In this document: in pieces, positions 1 through 9,139 of the stretch
How the letters are laid out: every line of letters begins with the position of its first letter
How positions within the stretch are numbered: the stretch's first letter is position 1
Notes under the pieces: generated by a model
Databases searched by the model: none
The model's input: only the letters and a program-made list of their open reading frames with translations
What the model was told of the DNA's origin: nothing
Program-made: the position numbers and the translations under genes
DNA from: Streptomyces sp. DH41
Lineage (GTDB): Bacteria; Actinomycetota; Actinomycetes; Streptomycetales; Streptomycetaceae
Assembly: GCF_029813785.1 (NCBI RefSeq)
Contig: NZ_JARVKY010000010.1
Span: 1-64,000, forward strand
Direction: 5' to 3'
DNA length: 64,000 nt

Positions 1-123
1 CCCGCCGCACCGCGCCCACGATGCCCTGCCGCCCGCCCAGCGCCCCAATGTCCCGCAGCACCCACCGCGGCCCGCCCCACCGCGTCGCACCCCGCCCGTC
101 GGCCACCGCGCACCCCGCCCGCG

Positions 124-238
124 CCGCCTGTCCACCGCGCCCGCGCCGCCTGTCCACCGCGGCCGTACCGCCTGTCCACCGCGGCCGTACCGCCTGTCCA
201 CCGCGGCCGTCCCGCCGTCCACCGCGGCCGTACCGCCG
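124..238. repeat. 22-bp tandem minisatellite
   Basis: About five imperfect copies of a 22-bp GC-rich unit containing GTCCACCGCGGCC run head to tail. The first 348 bases hold no convincing gene: open frames here are proline/arginine-rich low-complexity translations. Nothing else is seen in this stretch except the next minisatellite. Confidence 0.8.
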
Positions 239-305
239 CCCGCCGAGCCGGCGATGCCCCGCCACTCGCCGCGCCCCGCCCGTACGTCAACCCCACTGCC
301 TCAGG

Positions 306-369
306 CCCCGGCCCTGTCACGCCCCGGCCCTGTCACGCCCCGGCCCTGTCACGCCCCGGCCCTGTCACG
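306..369. repeat. 16-bp tandem minisatellite at the ArsR gene 3' end
   Basis: Four exact copies of the 16-bp unit CCCCGGCCCTGTCACG. The stop codon of the leftward regulator gene (at 349) lies inside the third copy, so copy-number change would alter or extend the C-terminus of that protein. Confidence 0.9.
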
Positions 370-1338
370 CCCCCGCTCGCCCGCCTCGACGAGCACCTCC
401 CCGGCCGCGGTCCGCGAGTACAGCACCGACCGGCCCGCCCGCCGCCGCTCCACCAGCCCCGCGTCCAGCAGCACCCGCAGATGCCGCCCGACCGAGCCGA
501 GGCCCTGCCCGGTCACGCCGACCAGCTGACTGGTGCTCATAGGGTCGCCGAGCAGGACCAGCACGCCCGCCCGGGCCGGCCCGAGCAGCGCGCCCAGAGC
601 CGCGGGCACGGTCCGGGCACCGTCGTCCGCGAGGACACCCGCGCACGGATAGACGACCGCGTACCGCTCGGCTTCCTCCCACGACACCCAGCCGTGCCGC
701 TGCGGGGTGATCGGTACGAGAACCAGCTCGGCCCCGGCGAGCTCGCGCGGCGGGTACGCGTTCAGGTTGATCTGGAGCCGGCTGTCGCCGAGCCAGCGCG
801 TGCCCGGCCGCAGGGCGTCCAGCACGGCCGCCCAGCCTCCCCGGCTCACCTGCGCGATCCGCGCGACGACATCGGCCTCCAGGACCCGGCGGCGCCGGTC
901 CCAGTCCGGCCGTACGGCCTCGGACCAGACGTACTCCAACAGCGCGGCGGCGCGTTCGGTCAGGTCGTCGCGGTCCAGCGCGGCGGGGAGCGGGCGGCCG
1001 GCGAGGGAGACGCGCAGATCCGCCCGAGCCCGGCCGGGGCGGACCGCCCGGATCCGCGCGACGCCCTCCTCGAAGGTCTCGTCCTCGCGCGGGGTGGGTG
1101 TGAGGAAGTCGGCGATCCACTCCCGGCCGACCCCCGACCGGACGAGCAGCGCGGTCACCGGATCGCCCGCCAGTCGGCTCCGGTAGGCGGGCAGGTGGGT
1201 GTCCAGCCAGGCCCGTTCGCCCGGGTGCCCGGCCACCTCGGCGTGCAGGAGTTTCAGGCAGGCGAAGGTCTCGGCGAGCGGCGAGAGGACGAAACGGCTG
1301 CGGGCGAGCGTGTCGGCGCTGATCTGCCACCAGCCCAC
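349..1338 (-). CDS. ArsR-type winged-helix regulator with DUF5937-like N-terminus
   Basis: A 329-residue protein. The last ~90 residues form a winged-helix domain: a recognition region around TSQLVGVTGQGLGSVGRHL is followed by the LLDAGLVERRRAGRSVLYSRT wing typical of ArsR repressors. The long N-terminal part resembles the DUF5937 type found in actinobacterial ArsR proteins. I chose GTG at 1338, preceded by a GGGGGGCGG-like ribosome site, because an upstream start (1464) would overlap the divergent exporter gene at 1445. Divergence with the MFS gene suggests it represses that exporter and itself; the inducer is unknown. The C-terminus runs into a 16-bp tandem repeat. Confidence 0.8.
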   Translation of the reverse strand: MGWWQISADTLARSRFVLSPLAETFACLKLLHAEVAGHPGERAWLDTHLPAYRSRLAGDPVTALLVRSGVGREWIADFLTPTPREDETFEEGVARIRAVRPGRARADLRVSLAGRPLPAALDRDDLTERAAALLEYVWSEAVRPDWDRRRRVLEADVVARIAQVSRGGWAAVLDALRPGTRWLGDSRLQINLNAYPPRELAGAELVLVPITPQRHGWVSWEEAERYAVVYPCAGVLADDGARTVPAALGALLGPARAGVLVLLGDPMSTSQLVGVTGQGLGSVGRHLRVLLDAGLVERRRAGRSVLYSRTAAGEVLVEAGERGRDRAGA

Positions 1339-1444
1339 ACCGCCCCGCCCCCCTCGGTCCACACGCGCCGCGCGGGCCGCCCCCACCTTTCGCGTCCGCG
1401 CGAAACAATAACGGCCGGTACCCGGCCCGCTCCAGACTCCCCGC

Positions 1445-2731
1445 ATGCCAGACACCAGCCGCAAGAGCTACGCGGACCTCTTCCGCACCCCGGAGTTCAG
1501 CGCCCTCTTCCTCTCCACCTCGGCGGGCATCGCCGCTCAGACGGTGAGCGGCCTGGCACTCGGCACACTGGTGTTCCGGGCGACGAACTCACCGCTGCTG
1601 TCCGCGGTGAGCATGTTCGGCCCGGCACTGGCACAGGTGGTGGGCGCCACGTTGTTCCTCTCCGGCGCCGACCGACTGGCGCCGCGCGCGACGCTGGCGG
1701 GCCTCTCGCTCGCGTTCGCCGCCGCCACCGCGGCCCTCGCACTGCCCGGCCTGCCGCTCTGGGCGATGTTCGCCATCGTCCTCGCCGAGGGCCTGATCGC
1801 CTCGCTCGGCGGCGGGGTGCGCTGGGGCCTGCTGAACGAGATCCTCGCCGGGGACGGCAGGAGCGAGGACGGCAGGAACGAGGACGGCAAGGACAGGGAA
1901 GGCAGGAACGGGGACGGCAAGGGCGGCTACCTGGCCGGGCGTTCGCTCTTCAACATGATGAGCGGCATCATGCAGATCACCGGGTACGCGGCCGGCGGCG
2001 CCCTGCTGACCCTGCTCGCGCCCCGCCTGTGCCTGCTGCTCGCGGCCGGCCTCTACGGCACCGCGGCCTGCCTCGCCCTCCGGCTGACCCGCCGCCCGCC
2101 GCGTGCCTCCGGCCGCCCCTCCGTGGCCGCCACCCACCGCACCAACGCCCTGCTGTGGCGCTCCGCACCACGCAGGCACGTCTACCTCGCCCTGTGGCTC
2201 CCCAACGGCCTCGTCGTCGGCTGCGAGTCGCTGTACGTCTCCTACGACCCCGGCGCCGCGGGCACGCTGTTCGCCTGCGCGGCGCTGGGCATGCTGGCCG
2301 GGGACGTGGCGGTCGGGCGCCTGTCGCCGGTCAGGCTGCGCCCCCGCCTCGGCATCCCACTGCTGGTGCTGCTGGCCGCGCCGTACCTCGTCCTCTTCCT
2401 GCGCCCGCCGCTGCCGCTGACGGCCGTGCTGGTCGCCCTCGCCTCCGTCGGCTTCGGCGCGAGCCTGGTGCAGCAGGAGCGCCTGGTCGCCCTGACGCCG
2501 GGCGAACTCGCCGGGCACGCCCTCGGGCTGCACTCCGCCGGGATGCTCACGACGCAGGGCGTCGCCGCGGCCCTGGCGGGCACGGTCGCCCAGTTCAGCT
2601 CGCCGGCGACGGCGATGACCGTGATGGCGGCCGGCTCACTCGTGGTGACGCTCACGCTGACCGTGGCGAGCCGGCGGAACGCGGCCGACGGCGGCCTGCT
2701 GCCGAGGCGGGCGGCACGGGCGGCGGCCTGA
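1445..2731 (+). CDS. MFS transporter
   Basis: A 428-residue integral membrane protein with the hydrophobic segment pattern of a 12-helix major facilitator, most likely a drug or metabolite exporter. The N-terminal half ends near residue 130. It is joined to the second half by a loop containing a Gly/Asp/Glu/Arg low-complexity insert (residues about 137-160) encoded by 15-bp tandem repeats. The gene is divergent from an ArsR-type regulator about 110 bp away, so it is probably under that regulator's control. Substrate cannot be told from sequence. Confidence 0.85.
   Translation: MPDTSRKSYADLFRTPEFSALFLSTSAGIAAQTVSGLALGTLVFRATNSPLLSAVSMFGPALAQVVGATLFLSGADRLAPRATLAGLSLAFAAATAALALPGLPLWAMFAIVLAEGLIASLGGGVRWGLLNEILAGDGRSEDGRNEDGKDREGRNGDGKGGYLAGRSLFNMMSGIMQITGYAAGGALLTLLAPRLCLLLAAGLYGTAACLALRLTRRPPRASGRPSVAATHRTNALLWRSAPRRHVYLALWLPNGLVVGCESLYVSYDPGAAGTLFACAALGMLAGDVAVGRLSPVRLRPRLGIPLLVLLAAPYLVLFLRPPLPLTAVLVALASVGFGASLVQQERLVALTPGELAGHALGLHSAGMLTTQGVAAALAGTVAQFSSPATAMTVMAAGSLVVTLTLTVASRRNAADGGLLPRRAARAAA
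1855..1924. repeat. 15-bp in-frame tandem repeat inside the MFS gene
   Basis: Four to five degenerate copies of a 15-bp unit around GGCAGGAACGAGGAC. Unit length is a multiple of three, so the frame is kept and a hydrophilic EDGRNEDGK-type linker is made between the two halves of the transporter. Confidence 0.85.
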
Positions 2732-2757
2732 CGCCCGTCGTAGCCGGTCCAGGCGCA

Positions 2758-2789
2758 GCCGGCGGGCGCCGGCCGGCGCGTCCGCCGGC
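2758..2789. terminator. GC-rich hairpin after the MFS gene
   Basis: An imperfect inverted repeat (GCCGGCGGGCGC pairing with GCGCGTCCGCCGGC) begins 26 bp after the stop codon of the exporter. There is no U-tract, as is usual in Streptomyces. A likely -10 element (CATAGTCT near 2839) for the next gene follows. Confidence 0.45.
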
Positions 2790-2917
2790 CTCGATTGGGT
2801 TAAGGACCGCCCGGCCACTCCTGCGCCAGCAAACCGTTGCATAGTCTAAGAGACTGGGGAGGGACGCCTGAGAACAGGGAGAAGGCGGCTCTTGAGCGCT
2901 GCGACACCGGAGTAGTC

Positions 2918-4009
2918 ATGACCGTGAAGAAGTCGCCATCCAGTTCCACGATGCTGTCCTGGATGCCCGTGGCGGCCATGACGGTGGTCGCCTTGGTGGA
3001 CGTCACGGCCGGACCGGACGTGGGTCTTCTGCCCCTGGTGTCGCTGGGACCGGCGTTCGCCGGCCTGGTCGGCGGCTGGCGGCGTACGGCGGTGATCGGA
3101 CTGGTCGCGCTGCTGCTCTGCGTGGGCCTCGGCCTGTTCAACGGGCTCTTCGACCGCCCCCGCGGCTTCACCGCCATGGCGTCGGTGGCCGGGGTGACCG
3201 GCGTAGGGATCGCGGCGGCCGTGATGCGTTCGCGCCGGGAGGCGGAGCTGGCCAACGTGCGGTCGATCGCGGAGGCGGCCCAGCGGGTGCTGCTGCGTCC
3301 GGTGCCGCTGACCGCAGGCCCGCTGCACGCGGCCGTCTCGTACACCTCGGCGCTCGCCGAGGCCCGGATCGGCGGCGACCTGTACGAGGTGGTGGCCTCC
3401 CCGCACGGCGTCCGGGTGATCGTGGGCGACGTGCAGGGCAAGGGCCTGGCGGCGGTGGAGACCGCGGCCAGGGTCCTCGGTGCCTTCAGGGAGGCGGCGT
3501 ACGACGAGAAGGACCTGGTCAAGCTCGGTGAGCGGCTCGAACGCAGCGTCGCCCGCGAGCTGGAGGACGAGAAGTTCGTGACCGCGATCCTCGCCGAGAT
3601 CGGCTACGACCACCAGGTCGTCCTCCTCAACTACGGCCACCCGGCCCCGATGGTCGTCCACCCGGACGGCACCGCCGACTTCCCGGAGCCGCCCGCCTAC
3701 GCCCTGCCGCTGGGCCTGGCCGCGCACGGCGGCCCCGGACCGGAGCCGTTCCCAGTGTCCTTCATCCCCGGTGACCAGCTGCTTCTCTACACCGACGGGG
3801 TCACGGAGGCCCGGGACGAGGAGGGCGGCTTCTACCCGCTCGCCGAACGCGCCCACCTCCTGAAGGAACCCGACGTCCACCGCGCCCTGGACGCGCTCCG
3901 AGAGGACCTGGTGCGGCACGCGGCCGGTCCGCACCACGACGACGCGGCGATGCTGCTGCTGCGGTACCAGGGGCACGCCGGTGGAGGCGCCGCCGCCCCG
4001 GCGGCGTGA
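2918..4009 (+). CDS. Membrane-anchored PP2C phosphatase (SpoIIE domain)
   Basis: A 363-residue serine/threonine phosphatase. Residues 10-100 contain about three membrane segments, followed by a short linker and a PP2C/SpoIIE catalytic domain. The metal-binding motifs are visible as RIGGDLYEV, VGDVQGKGL, YTDGVTEARD and a C-terminal HHDDAAMLLL. Such enzymes dephosphorylate STAS-domain anti-sigma-factor antagonists and so control anti-sigma switches; the substrate is not encoded beside it. ATG 2918 is used because upstream in-frame codons have no ribosome site and no conserved sequence. It stands alone between an MFS gene and an ABC operon. Confidence 0.88.
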   Translation: MTVKKSPSSSTMLSWMPVAAMTVVALVDVTAGPDVGLLPLVSLGPAFAGLVGGWRRTAVIGLVALLLCVGLGLFNGLFDRPRGFTAMASVAGVTGVGIAAAVMRSRREAELANVRSIAEAAQRVLLRPVPLTAGPLHAAVSYTSALAEARIGGDLYEVVASPHGVRVIVGDVQGKGLAAVETAARVLGAFREAAYDEKDLVKLGERLERSVARELEDEKFVTAILAEIGYDHQVVLLNYGHPAPMVVHPDGTADFPEPPAYALPLGLAAHGGPGPEPFPVSFIPGDQLLLYTDGVTEARDEEGGFYPLAERAHLLKEPDVHRALDALREDLVRHAAGPHHDDAAMLLLRYQGHAGGGAAAPAA

Positions 4010-4060
4010 GCGGGCCGTAAGGACCCGCTCCGCGGAAGCGCCGGCAACGTGACCACGGTT

Positions 4061-4091
4061 GCCCGAGTGCCCGAGTGCCCGAGTGCCCGAG
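4061..4091. repeat. 8-bp tandem repeat (GCCCGAGT)n
   Basis: Just under four perfect head-to-tail copies of GCCCGAGT in the gap before the ABC transporter operon. The last copy runs into the inverted repeat described next. Confidence 0.9.
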
Positions 4092-4112
4092 GTAGTGCCT
4101 GCGCTACCTCGG
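4087..4112. promoter_or_regulatory. Inverted repeat, candidate operator of the ABC operon
   Basis: A perfect 9-bp dyad (CCGAGGTAG, 8-nt spacer, CTACCTCGG) lies 91 bp before the ATPase start. A plausible promoter follows (GTTCAC near 4134 and TAGCGT near 4154). A repressor site is the simplest reading; no regulator gene is adjacent. Confidence 0.5.
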
Positions 4113-4202
4113 ACCGGGTCGCAGGCGGGATGGGTTCACGCGGCCGGCGGTCCTAGCGTCGAGTTGTCCTGCTCCGCGCTTGCCCCGGAAGGCGTTTCCA
4201 CC

Positions 4203-5063
4203 ATGTCAGTGACCTCGGCCGACCTCGCCGTCAGCCTCGAACGCGTACGGAAGACGTACGGTGGTGATCAGCCGGTGGTGGCGTTGAACGACGTGGACCT
4301 CCGCTTCGTGCGGGGCACGGCGACCGCGGTGATGGGACCCTCCGGCTCCGGCAAGAGCACGCTGCTGCACTGCGCGGCGGGCCTGGACCGCCCCGACGCC
4401 GGGACGGTCCGGATCGGGTCCACCGACCTGGCGACGATGTCGGAGAAGCGGCTGACCGAACTGCGCCGCAGCCGGATCGGCTTCGTGTTCCAGGCGTTCA
4501 ACCTCGTCGGCGCCCTGAACGTCGAACAGAACATCCTGCTGCCCTCCCGGCTGTCCGGGCAGCGGCCGGATCCGGCGTGGGTCGCCGAGGTCGTCGCCCG
4601 GGTCGGGCTGGGCGAGCGGCTGCGGCACCGGCCCGCGCAGCTGTCCGGCGGTCAGCAGCAGCGGGTCGCGATCGCACGGGCGCTGGTCACCCGCCCCGAG
4701 GTGATCTTCTGCGACGAGCCCACCGGCGCCCTCGACACCCGCACCGCGGCCGAAGTCCTGTCGCTGCTGCGGTCGGTGGTCGACCAGGCCGGGCAGACCG
4801 TCGTCATGGTGACCCACGACCCGGTCGCCGCCTCCTACGCGGACCGGGTCGTCGTACTCGCCGACGGGCGGGTCGTGCAGGACATGCCGCAGCCCGGCGC
4901 CGAGCGGATCGCCGAACACCTCGCGCACCTCGGCGGCCACCAGCCCGCCGCCCAGTCCGCCGCCCGGTCCGAAAACCCGTACGCCGCCCCGTACGCCGGG
5001 CAGCCCACCGCCTCGTACATCGCCCCGTACGCCGCGCAGCCCGCCGTGCGCCGGGAGGGCTGA
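4203..5063 (+). CDS. ABC transporter ATP-binding protein (MacB/LolD-type)
   Basis: A 286-residue ATPase with Walker A GPSGSGKST (near residue 45), Q-loop region FQAFNLV, signature LSGGQQQR, Walker B VIFCDEPTGALD and H-loop VTHD. It pairs with the FtsX-type permease that starts 3 bp downstream. Such pairs usually move lipids or peptides, or act as mechanotransmitters and export pumps. The ATG at 4203 begins at the conserved domain. The last 40 residues are an unusual Tyr/Ala/Pro-rich tail (repeated APYA motifs) that is not part of the ATPase fold. Confidence 0.93.
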   Translation: MSVTSADLAVSLERVRKTYGGDQPVVALNDVDLRFVRGTATAVMGPSGSGKSTLLHCAAGLDRPDAGTVRIGSTDLATMSEKRLTELRRSRIGFVFQAFNLVGALNVEQNILLPSRLSGQRPDPAWVAEVVARVGLGERLRHRPAQLSGGQQQRVAIARALVTRPEVIFCDEPTGALDTRTAAEVLSLLRSVVDQAGQTVVMVTHDPVAASYADRVVVLADGRVVQDMPQPGAERIAEHLAHLGGHQPAAQSAARSENPYAAPYAGQPTASYIAPYAAQPAVRREG

Positions 5064-5066
5064 ACC

Positions 5067-7613
5067 GTGCTCACCCTGGCCGCGCAGATGCTGCGCCACC
5101 GCAAGGGCAGCTTCGTGGCGACGTTCGTCGCCCTCGCCGCCGGTGTCGCCGTCCTCATGGCGTGCGCGATGCTCGTGGAGTCCGGCTGGCGCTACCACGG
5201 TCAGCCGCAGCGGTACGAGAAGACGGTCGCCGTCGTCGCCGACCGGGACCTGACCGTGTCCACCGAGATGTTCGGCGAGACCGAGAAGACCGTCATCGCG
5301 CTGCCCGAACGCGGCAGCGTTCCGACCGCGCTGGCCGGCGAACTCGCGGCGGTGCCCGGCGTGGAGCGAGCCGTCGGCGACCGTTCCCTCGCCGTCACCG
5401 CCGTGCGGGCACCGGGCCTCGCGGTCACCGGCCACGGCTGGGCCAGCGCCGCCCTCGCCCCGTACCGGACGGTGGACGGAGCCCCGCCTCGCTCCGACGG
5501 GGAGATCGCCGTCGACACCCGCCTCCTCGCCGGCACCGGCCTCACCCCCGGCGACTCCATGGAGATCCTCACCGGCGGAGCGAGCCGTTCCTACCGGATC
5601 AGCGCGGTCGTCGAACCGGAGGGCGGCGACGCGTCGAGCGCCGACGCCGGCGACGCGGCGCTCTTCTTCACCGACGCGCACGCCGCCAGGCTCGACCCGC
5701 GCCCGGGTCGCTTCGACGCCATCGGCGTCCTCGCCGCACCGGACGCCGACCGCGACGCCCTCCTCGCCGGCATCCGGAAGGTGACCGACAAGGCGGGGGC
5801 GACGACCTACACGGGTGACGACCGGGGCCTGGCCGAAGAGCCCGAGGCCAGGGCCGCGCGGGACTTCACCCTCCAGGCAGGCGGGGCGTTCGCCGGTTAC
5901 GCCGTAATGATCATCGTCTTCGTCGTCGCCGCCACCGTCGGCCTCTCCGTACGGCACCGCCGCCGCGACCTCGCGCTGCTCCGCGCCATCGCCGCGACCC
6001 CCGGCCAGGTGCGGGGCATGATCCTCGGCGAGGTCGGCCTGCTGGCACTGCTGGCCGCGGTGGTCGGCGTCCCTCTCGGACTCGTCGCCACCGGATGGAT
6101 CCGCGACGAACTCGTCACCCGAGGATTCGCCCCCGAGACGTTCACCGTGCGGGGCGGCCCGCTGTCCGGCGCCGCGGTCACCCTCGCTCTCGCCGCGGTG
6201 GCCCTGGGGTCCGCCTGGATCGCGGCCCGGCGCACCACCCGTATCCGCCCCACCGAAGCGCTGGGCGAGGCCGTCGTCGAAACCGGCCTCGGCAGCAGGA
6301 AACGGGTCGTGACCGGCCTGGCCTTCCTCGCCGGGGGCGTCGCCCTGATCGGTCTCACCGGCGCCACCGACGGCCAGACCGCCCTCGGCGCGGCCATGGG
6401 CATGCTCTACATGTTCGTCCTGGCCGTCGCTCTGCTCGCTCCCTGGATCAACCAGGCCGCGGCCCGGTTCCTCGGGCCCGTCCTGAAGGCCGTGTGGGGC
6501 AGCAGCGGCTACCTCGCCGCCGCGAACATGCGCGCCAACGCCCGTGGCATGGTCGCCGTCCTCACCGCGCTCGTGCTCTCCGTCGGCTTCGGCGGTTCCG
6601 TCTGGTTCCTCCAGGACAACCTCCAGCGTCAGACGGTCGTCCAGAGCCGTGACGGCACGCTCGCCCAGCACGCGATCGTCGGCGGCGCCGGCCTTCCCGC
6701 GTCCACCGCCGAAGAGGCCCGCCGCATCCCCGGCGTGCGGGCCGCGACGGGCGTACGGCGTACGTCGGTCGTCGTCCCGATCGACCTGGGCGCCCAGGCC
6801 GTCGTCGCACAGGGCATCGACCCGCGGGGCGTCGAACACACCCTGGACCTGCGGGTGGGGTCGGGCAGCCTCACCGACCTGAGGAAGGACACGGTCGCGG
6901 TCTCCACCGCTCAGGCGGACTCCGCGGGCTGGGAACTCGGTGACAAGGCCGAACTGTGGCTGGGCGACGGCACCCCCGTCACCCTGAAGGTCGTCGCCCT
7001 GTACGAACGCGGCTGGGGCTTCGGCGACATCACCCTCCACACCGCGGCCCTCGCCGGCCACACCGTCACCGGACTCGACGACCGGATCCTCGTCCGCACC
7101 GCCCCGGACGCCGACGCCGGCACGGTCGAGGCCCTCACCGACCTCGCGGGCCGGTACCCCGCCGCCTCGCTGGCCGACACCGACACCCTCACCGGCGAAC
7201 TCGCCCAGGACCTGGCCATCAGCGGCTGGCTCAACAAGCTGCTCATCGCCGTCCTGGTCGGCTACGCGGTACTCGCCGCCGCCAACACCCTGATCATGGC
7301 GGCTCTCGCCCGGGCCAGGGAACTGTCCCTGCTGCGCCTGGTCGGCGTCACCAGAGGCCAGGTGAAACGCATGGTCCACGCCGAACAGGCCGGGCTGCTC
7401 GGCGTGGCGCTCGCCCTCGGCGGTGCGATCGCGGCCGTCACCCTCACCTCGGTCGTCCACGCCGTCGCCGGACAACGCGTCCCGTACGTCCCGGCCGCCG
7501 GCTGGATCGCCATCGTCGGCGGCACCGTCGCCCTCGCCCTGATCGCCACGATGCTGCCCATCGGCCGCGTTCTGCGCACCCCACCGGTGCAGGGCATCGG
7601 CATCCGGGAGTAA
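5067..7613 (+). CDS. ABC transporter permease with two FtsX domains
   Basis: An 848-residue membrane protein. It has an N-terminal membrane helix (about residues 15-36), a periplasm-type extracellular domain, three to four helices at about 275-390 (first FtsX domain), further helices at about 415-515, a second extracellular domain, and three C-terminal helices at about 725-835 (second FtsX domain). This is the duplicated layout of long FtsX-like permeases. GTG 5067 follows the ATPase stop by 3 bp, so the two are translationally coupled. A strong terminator 32 bp after the stop closes the operon. The cargo is unknown. Confidence 0.92.
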   Translation: MLTLAAQMLRHRKGSFVATFVALAAGVAVLMACAMLVESGWRYHGQPQRYEKTVAVVADRDLTVSTEMFGETEKTVIALPERGSVPTALAGELAAVPGVERAVGDRSLAVTAVRAPGLAVTGHGWASAALAPYRTVDGAPPRSDGEIAVDTRLLAGTGLTPGDSMEILTGGASRSYRISAVVEPEGGDASSADAGDAALFFTDAHAARLDPRPGRFDAIGVLAAPDADRDALLAGIRKVTDKAGATTYTGDDRGLAEEPEARAARDFTLQAGGAFAGYAVMIIVFVVAATVGLSVRHRRRDLALLRAIAATPGQVRGMILGEVGLLALLAAVVGVPLGLVATGWIRDELVTRGFAPETFTVRGGPLSGAAVTLALAAVALGSAWIAARRTTRIRPTEALGEAVVETGLGSRKRVVTGLAFLAGGVALIGLTGATDGQTALGAAMGMLYMFVLAVALLAPWINQAAARFLGPVLKAVWGSSGYLAAANMRANARGMVAVLTALVLSVGFGGSVWFLQDNLQRQTVVQSRDGTLAQHAIVGGAGLPASTAEEARRIPGVRAATGVRRTSVVVPIDLGAQAVVAQGIDPRGVEHTLDLRVGSGSLTDLRKDTVAVSTAQADSAGWELGDKAELWLGDGTPVTLKVVALYERGWGFGDITLHTAALAGHTVTGLDDRILVRTAPDADAGTVEALTDLAGRYPAASLADTDTLTGELAQDLAISGWLNKLLIAVLVGYAVLAAANTLIMAALARARELSLLRLVGVTRGQVKRMVHAEQAGLLGVALALGGAIAAVTLTSVVHAVAGQRVPYVPAAGWIAIVGGTVALALIATMLPIGRVLRTPPVQGIGIRE

Positions 7614-7645
7614 CGGCGGCGCACCGGGCCGACGCCCCCGCGCAC

Positions 7646-7675
7646 CGGCCCCGTCACCCACCGGTGACGGGGCCG
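7646..7675 (+). terminator. Intrinsic terminator of the ABC operon
   Basis: A perfect 13-bp stem (CGGCCCCGTCACC with GGTGACGGGGCCG) and a 4-nt loop begin 32 bp after the permease stop. The convergent gene on the other strand ends at 7710, so the hairpin may work in both directions. Confidence 0.88.
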
Positions 7676-7709
7676 TCCCCGTCACCCTCCCCCACCCGCC
7701 GGCGGCAGC

Positions 7710-8324
7710 TCACCGCACGCCATCACGGCCCCGGAAGCCGCTGCGCAGTGCGATGGCACACCATATGACCGCGACCGCCAGTGCCGCAGCGGCCATCGCA
7801 CCCAGCATCGGCGGCTCCGGCCGCCAGCCCAGTGACAGCCGGGCGCCCATGAACGTGGGCGCGATCGCGATCACCTCCGGGCCCGCGAGCGGAACCCTGG
7901 CGGCGACAGCCCGCAGCATGGCCGCCCCCGTCAGACCGACCGCGGCCCAGACCCCCACATACGGCCACGTCTGCCCCTCGACGGCGAGCGGAATCCCGTA
8001 CTCGTCGGGCCCGAGACGGTGTGACGCGGAGACCCAGGCCACCCCCACCGCGAGGACGGTGACGACCACCACCCACAACGCATGGCGCCACAACGGGCCG
8101 GGCCGCGGAGACGCTTCGTCGTCATCCGTCTCTGAGACATCGGCAATACGCGAGTCGTCGCGCAAGAATGAGCGCCCGTCGGGGAGTGAGCTTTCGTCAG
8201 TAAGAGAGCTTCCGTCAGCGGAAGAGCGTTCGTCAGCGGGAGAGCGTTCGTCTGCGCTCGAGCCGCCGCCAGGGCTCGAGCAGTCGTCAGGGCTGGGCAG
8301 GCTGCTCGATTCAGTCACGCCCAC
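7710..8324 (-). CDS. Membrane protein with Ser/Asp-rich N-terminus, function unknown
   Basis: About 204 residues if started at GTG 8324. Residues 5-75 are a Ser/Asp/Glu low-complexity stretch encoded by short tandem repeats (SSADERSPADERSSADG type). Three to four hydrophobic segments follow. No family recognised. The open frame continues upstream of 8324 without a stop and with coding-like GC3 (TYTCPSAAVAPGESS and onwards), and a neighbouring frame upstream (CPKGTEVRKEPTEEIDTDAF) also looks coding. A single-base shift near 8457 would join them, so this may be the 3' part of a broken longer gene. Confidence 0.55.
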   Translation of the reverse strand: MGVTESSSLPSPDDCSSPGGGSSADERSPADERSSADGSSLTDESSLPDGRSFLRDDSRIADVSETDDDEASPRPGPLWRHALWVVVVTVLAVGVAWVSASHRLGPDEYGIPLAVEGQTWPYVGVWAAVGLTGAAMLRAVAARVPLAGPEVIAIAPTFMGARLSLGWRPEPPMLGAMAAAALAVAVIWCAIALRSGFRGRDGVR

Positions 8325-8628
8325 GAGGACGCACCCCGCAGGCCCGGGGTTCCCACCCGAACCGGCGCGCGGCCGGCCGGCGATCTCGCGTACCTCGAAA
8401 TCGAGGACGGAGGACTCGCCGGGCGCGACCGCCGCCGACGGGCAGGTGTAGGTGAGCCGTGGTGCCGGCAGATCGGTTCGAACGCGTCCGTGTCGATCTC
8501 CTCTGTCGGCTCCTTGCGCACTTCGGTGCCCTTGGGGCAGCGTGAGGACGAGCAGAAGGGGGCCCGTCAGTAAGCTGTCGGGCACTCAGGCAAGACGGAG
8601 GCTGGTCCTTCTCCAACCAGTTCCCCAG

Positions 8629-9048
8629 CTATACGCCGTTCGCCACGCAGCGCGAAGTCCAGTTCTCCTGAGACTGCTTCGCCCACGCGTGAGCTTCCCA
8701 AGCCCTTTTCGTGTCCCCCTCCACGAGGGCCCGACTGTAAGCGGAGAAGGCGTCGGCCGATACCTGGAGCCGTCTGCCGAGCTCCTTGTCGTCCGTGAGC
8801 CCAGCCGCTTCCCTCAATGCCTGGGCAAGGGGAGAGTACTTCGCAGGATTCACGTGAAGCGGCGGCGCCTCGGCAGCGTCGCTGGTTGCGGCTCGTGCCT
8901 TCTCGCACGCCCTTGCCTGCTCCGGGGAGGCAACCGCCCGTTTCAGGTCATCGAACCTGTCGATACCGAAGAACCCCAGCACCGCGATGATCGACACCAC
9001 GACCCCGAGCCATGTCGCGAGCTTCTGGGCTTCACTGCTCTCGGCCAA
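8629..9048 (-). CDS. Small membrane-anchored protein, function unknown
   Basis: 139 residues: a short charged start, one membrane helix (about residues 11-28, WLGVVVSIIAVLGFFGI), then a soluble helical region with two cysteines (RACEKA and TSRCVANGV). No family recognised. It lies head to head with the decayed integrase fragment and may be a leftover of the same old mobile element. Confidence 0.6.
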   Translation of the reverse strand: MAESSEAQKLATWLGVVVSIIAVLGFFGIDRFDDLKRAVASPEQARACEKARAATSDAAEAPPLHVNPAKYSPLAQALREAAGLTDDKELGRRLQVSADAFSAYSRALVEGDTKRAWEAHAWAKQSQENWTSRCVANGV

Positions 9049-9139
9049 CCTCAGCTCCCCGGGTCAGATCAACCGTCAGCAAGGTGAGGAGTGTAGAGCG
9101 AGGAGAGGCCGACCGGCAGGGCATCCGGCAAGCGCCTCG

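Noticed and set aside
124..369. Tandem repeats considered as a CRISPR array
   Set aside because: Units are adjacent with no unique spacers of 25-40 bp and there are no cas genes.
1339..1464. A longer ArsR-type protein starting at 1464
   Set aside because: It would overlap the divergent MFS start and the extra residues are Arg/Gly low complexity; the domain begins near GTG 1338.
4206..7685. A 1159-codon open frame on the minus strand
   Set aside because: It is the antisense shadow of the ABC ATPase and permease; composition is Gly/Asp/Arg/Glu-rich with no domain, as usual opposite high-GC genes.
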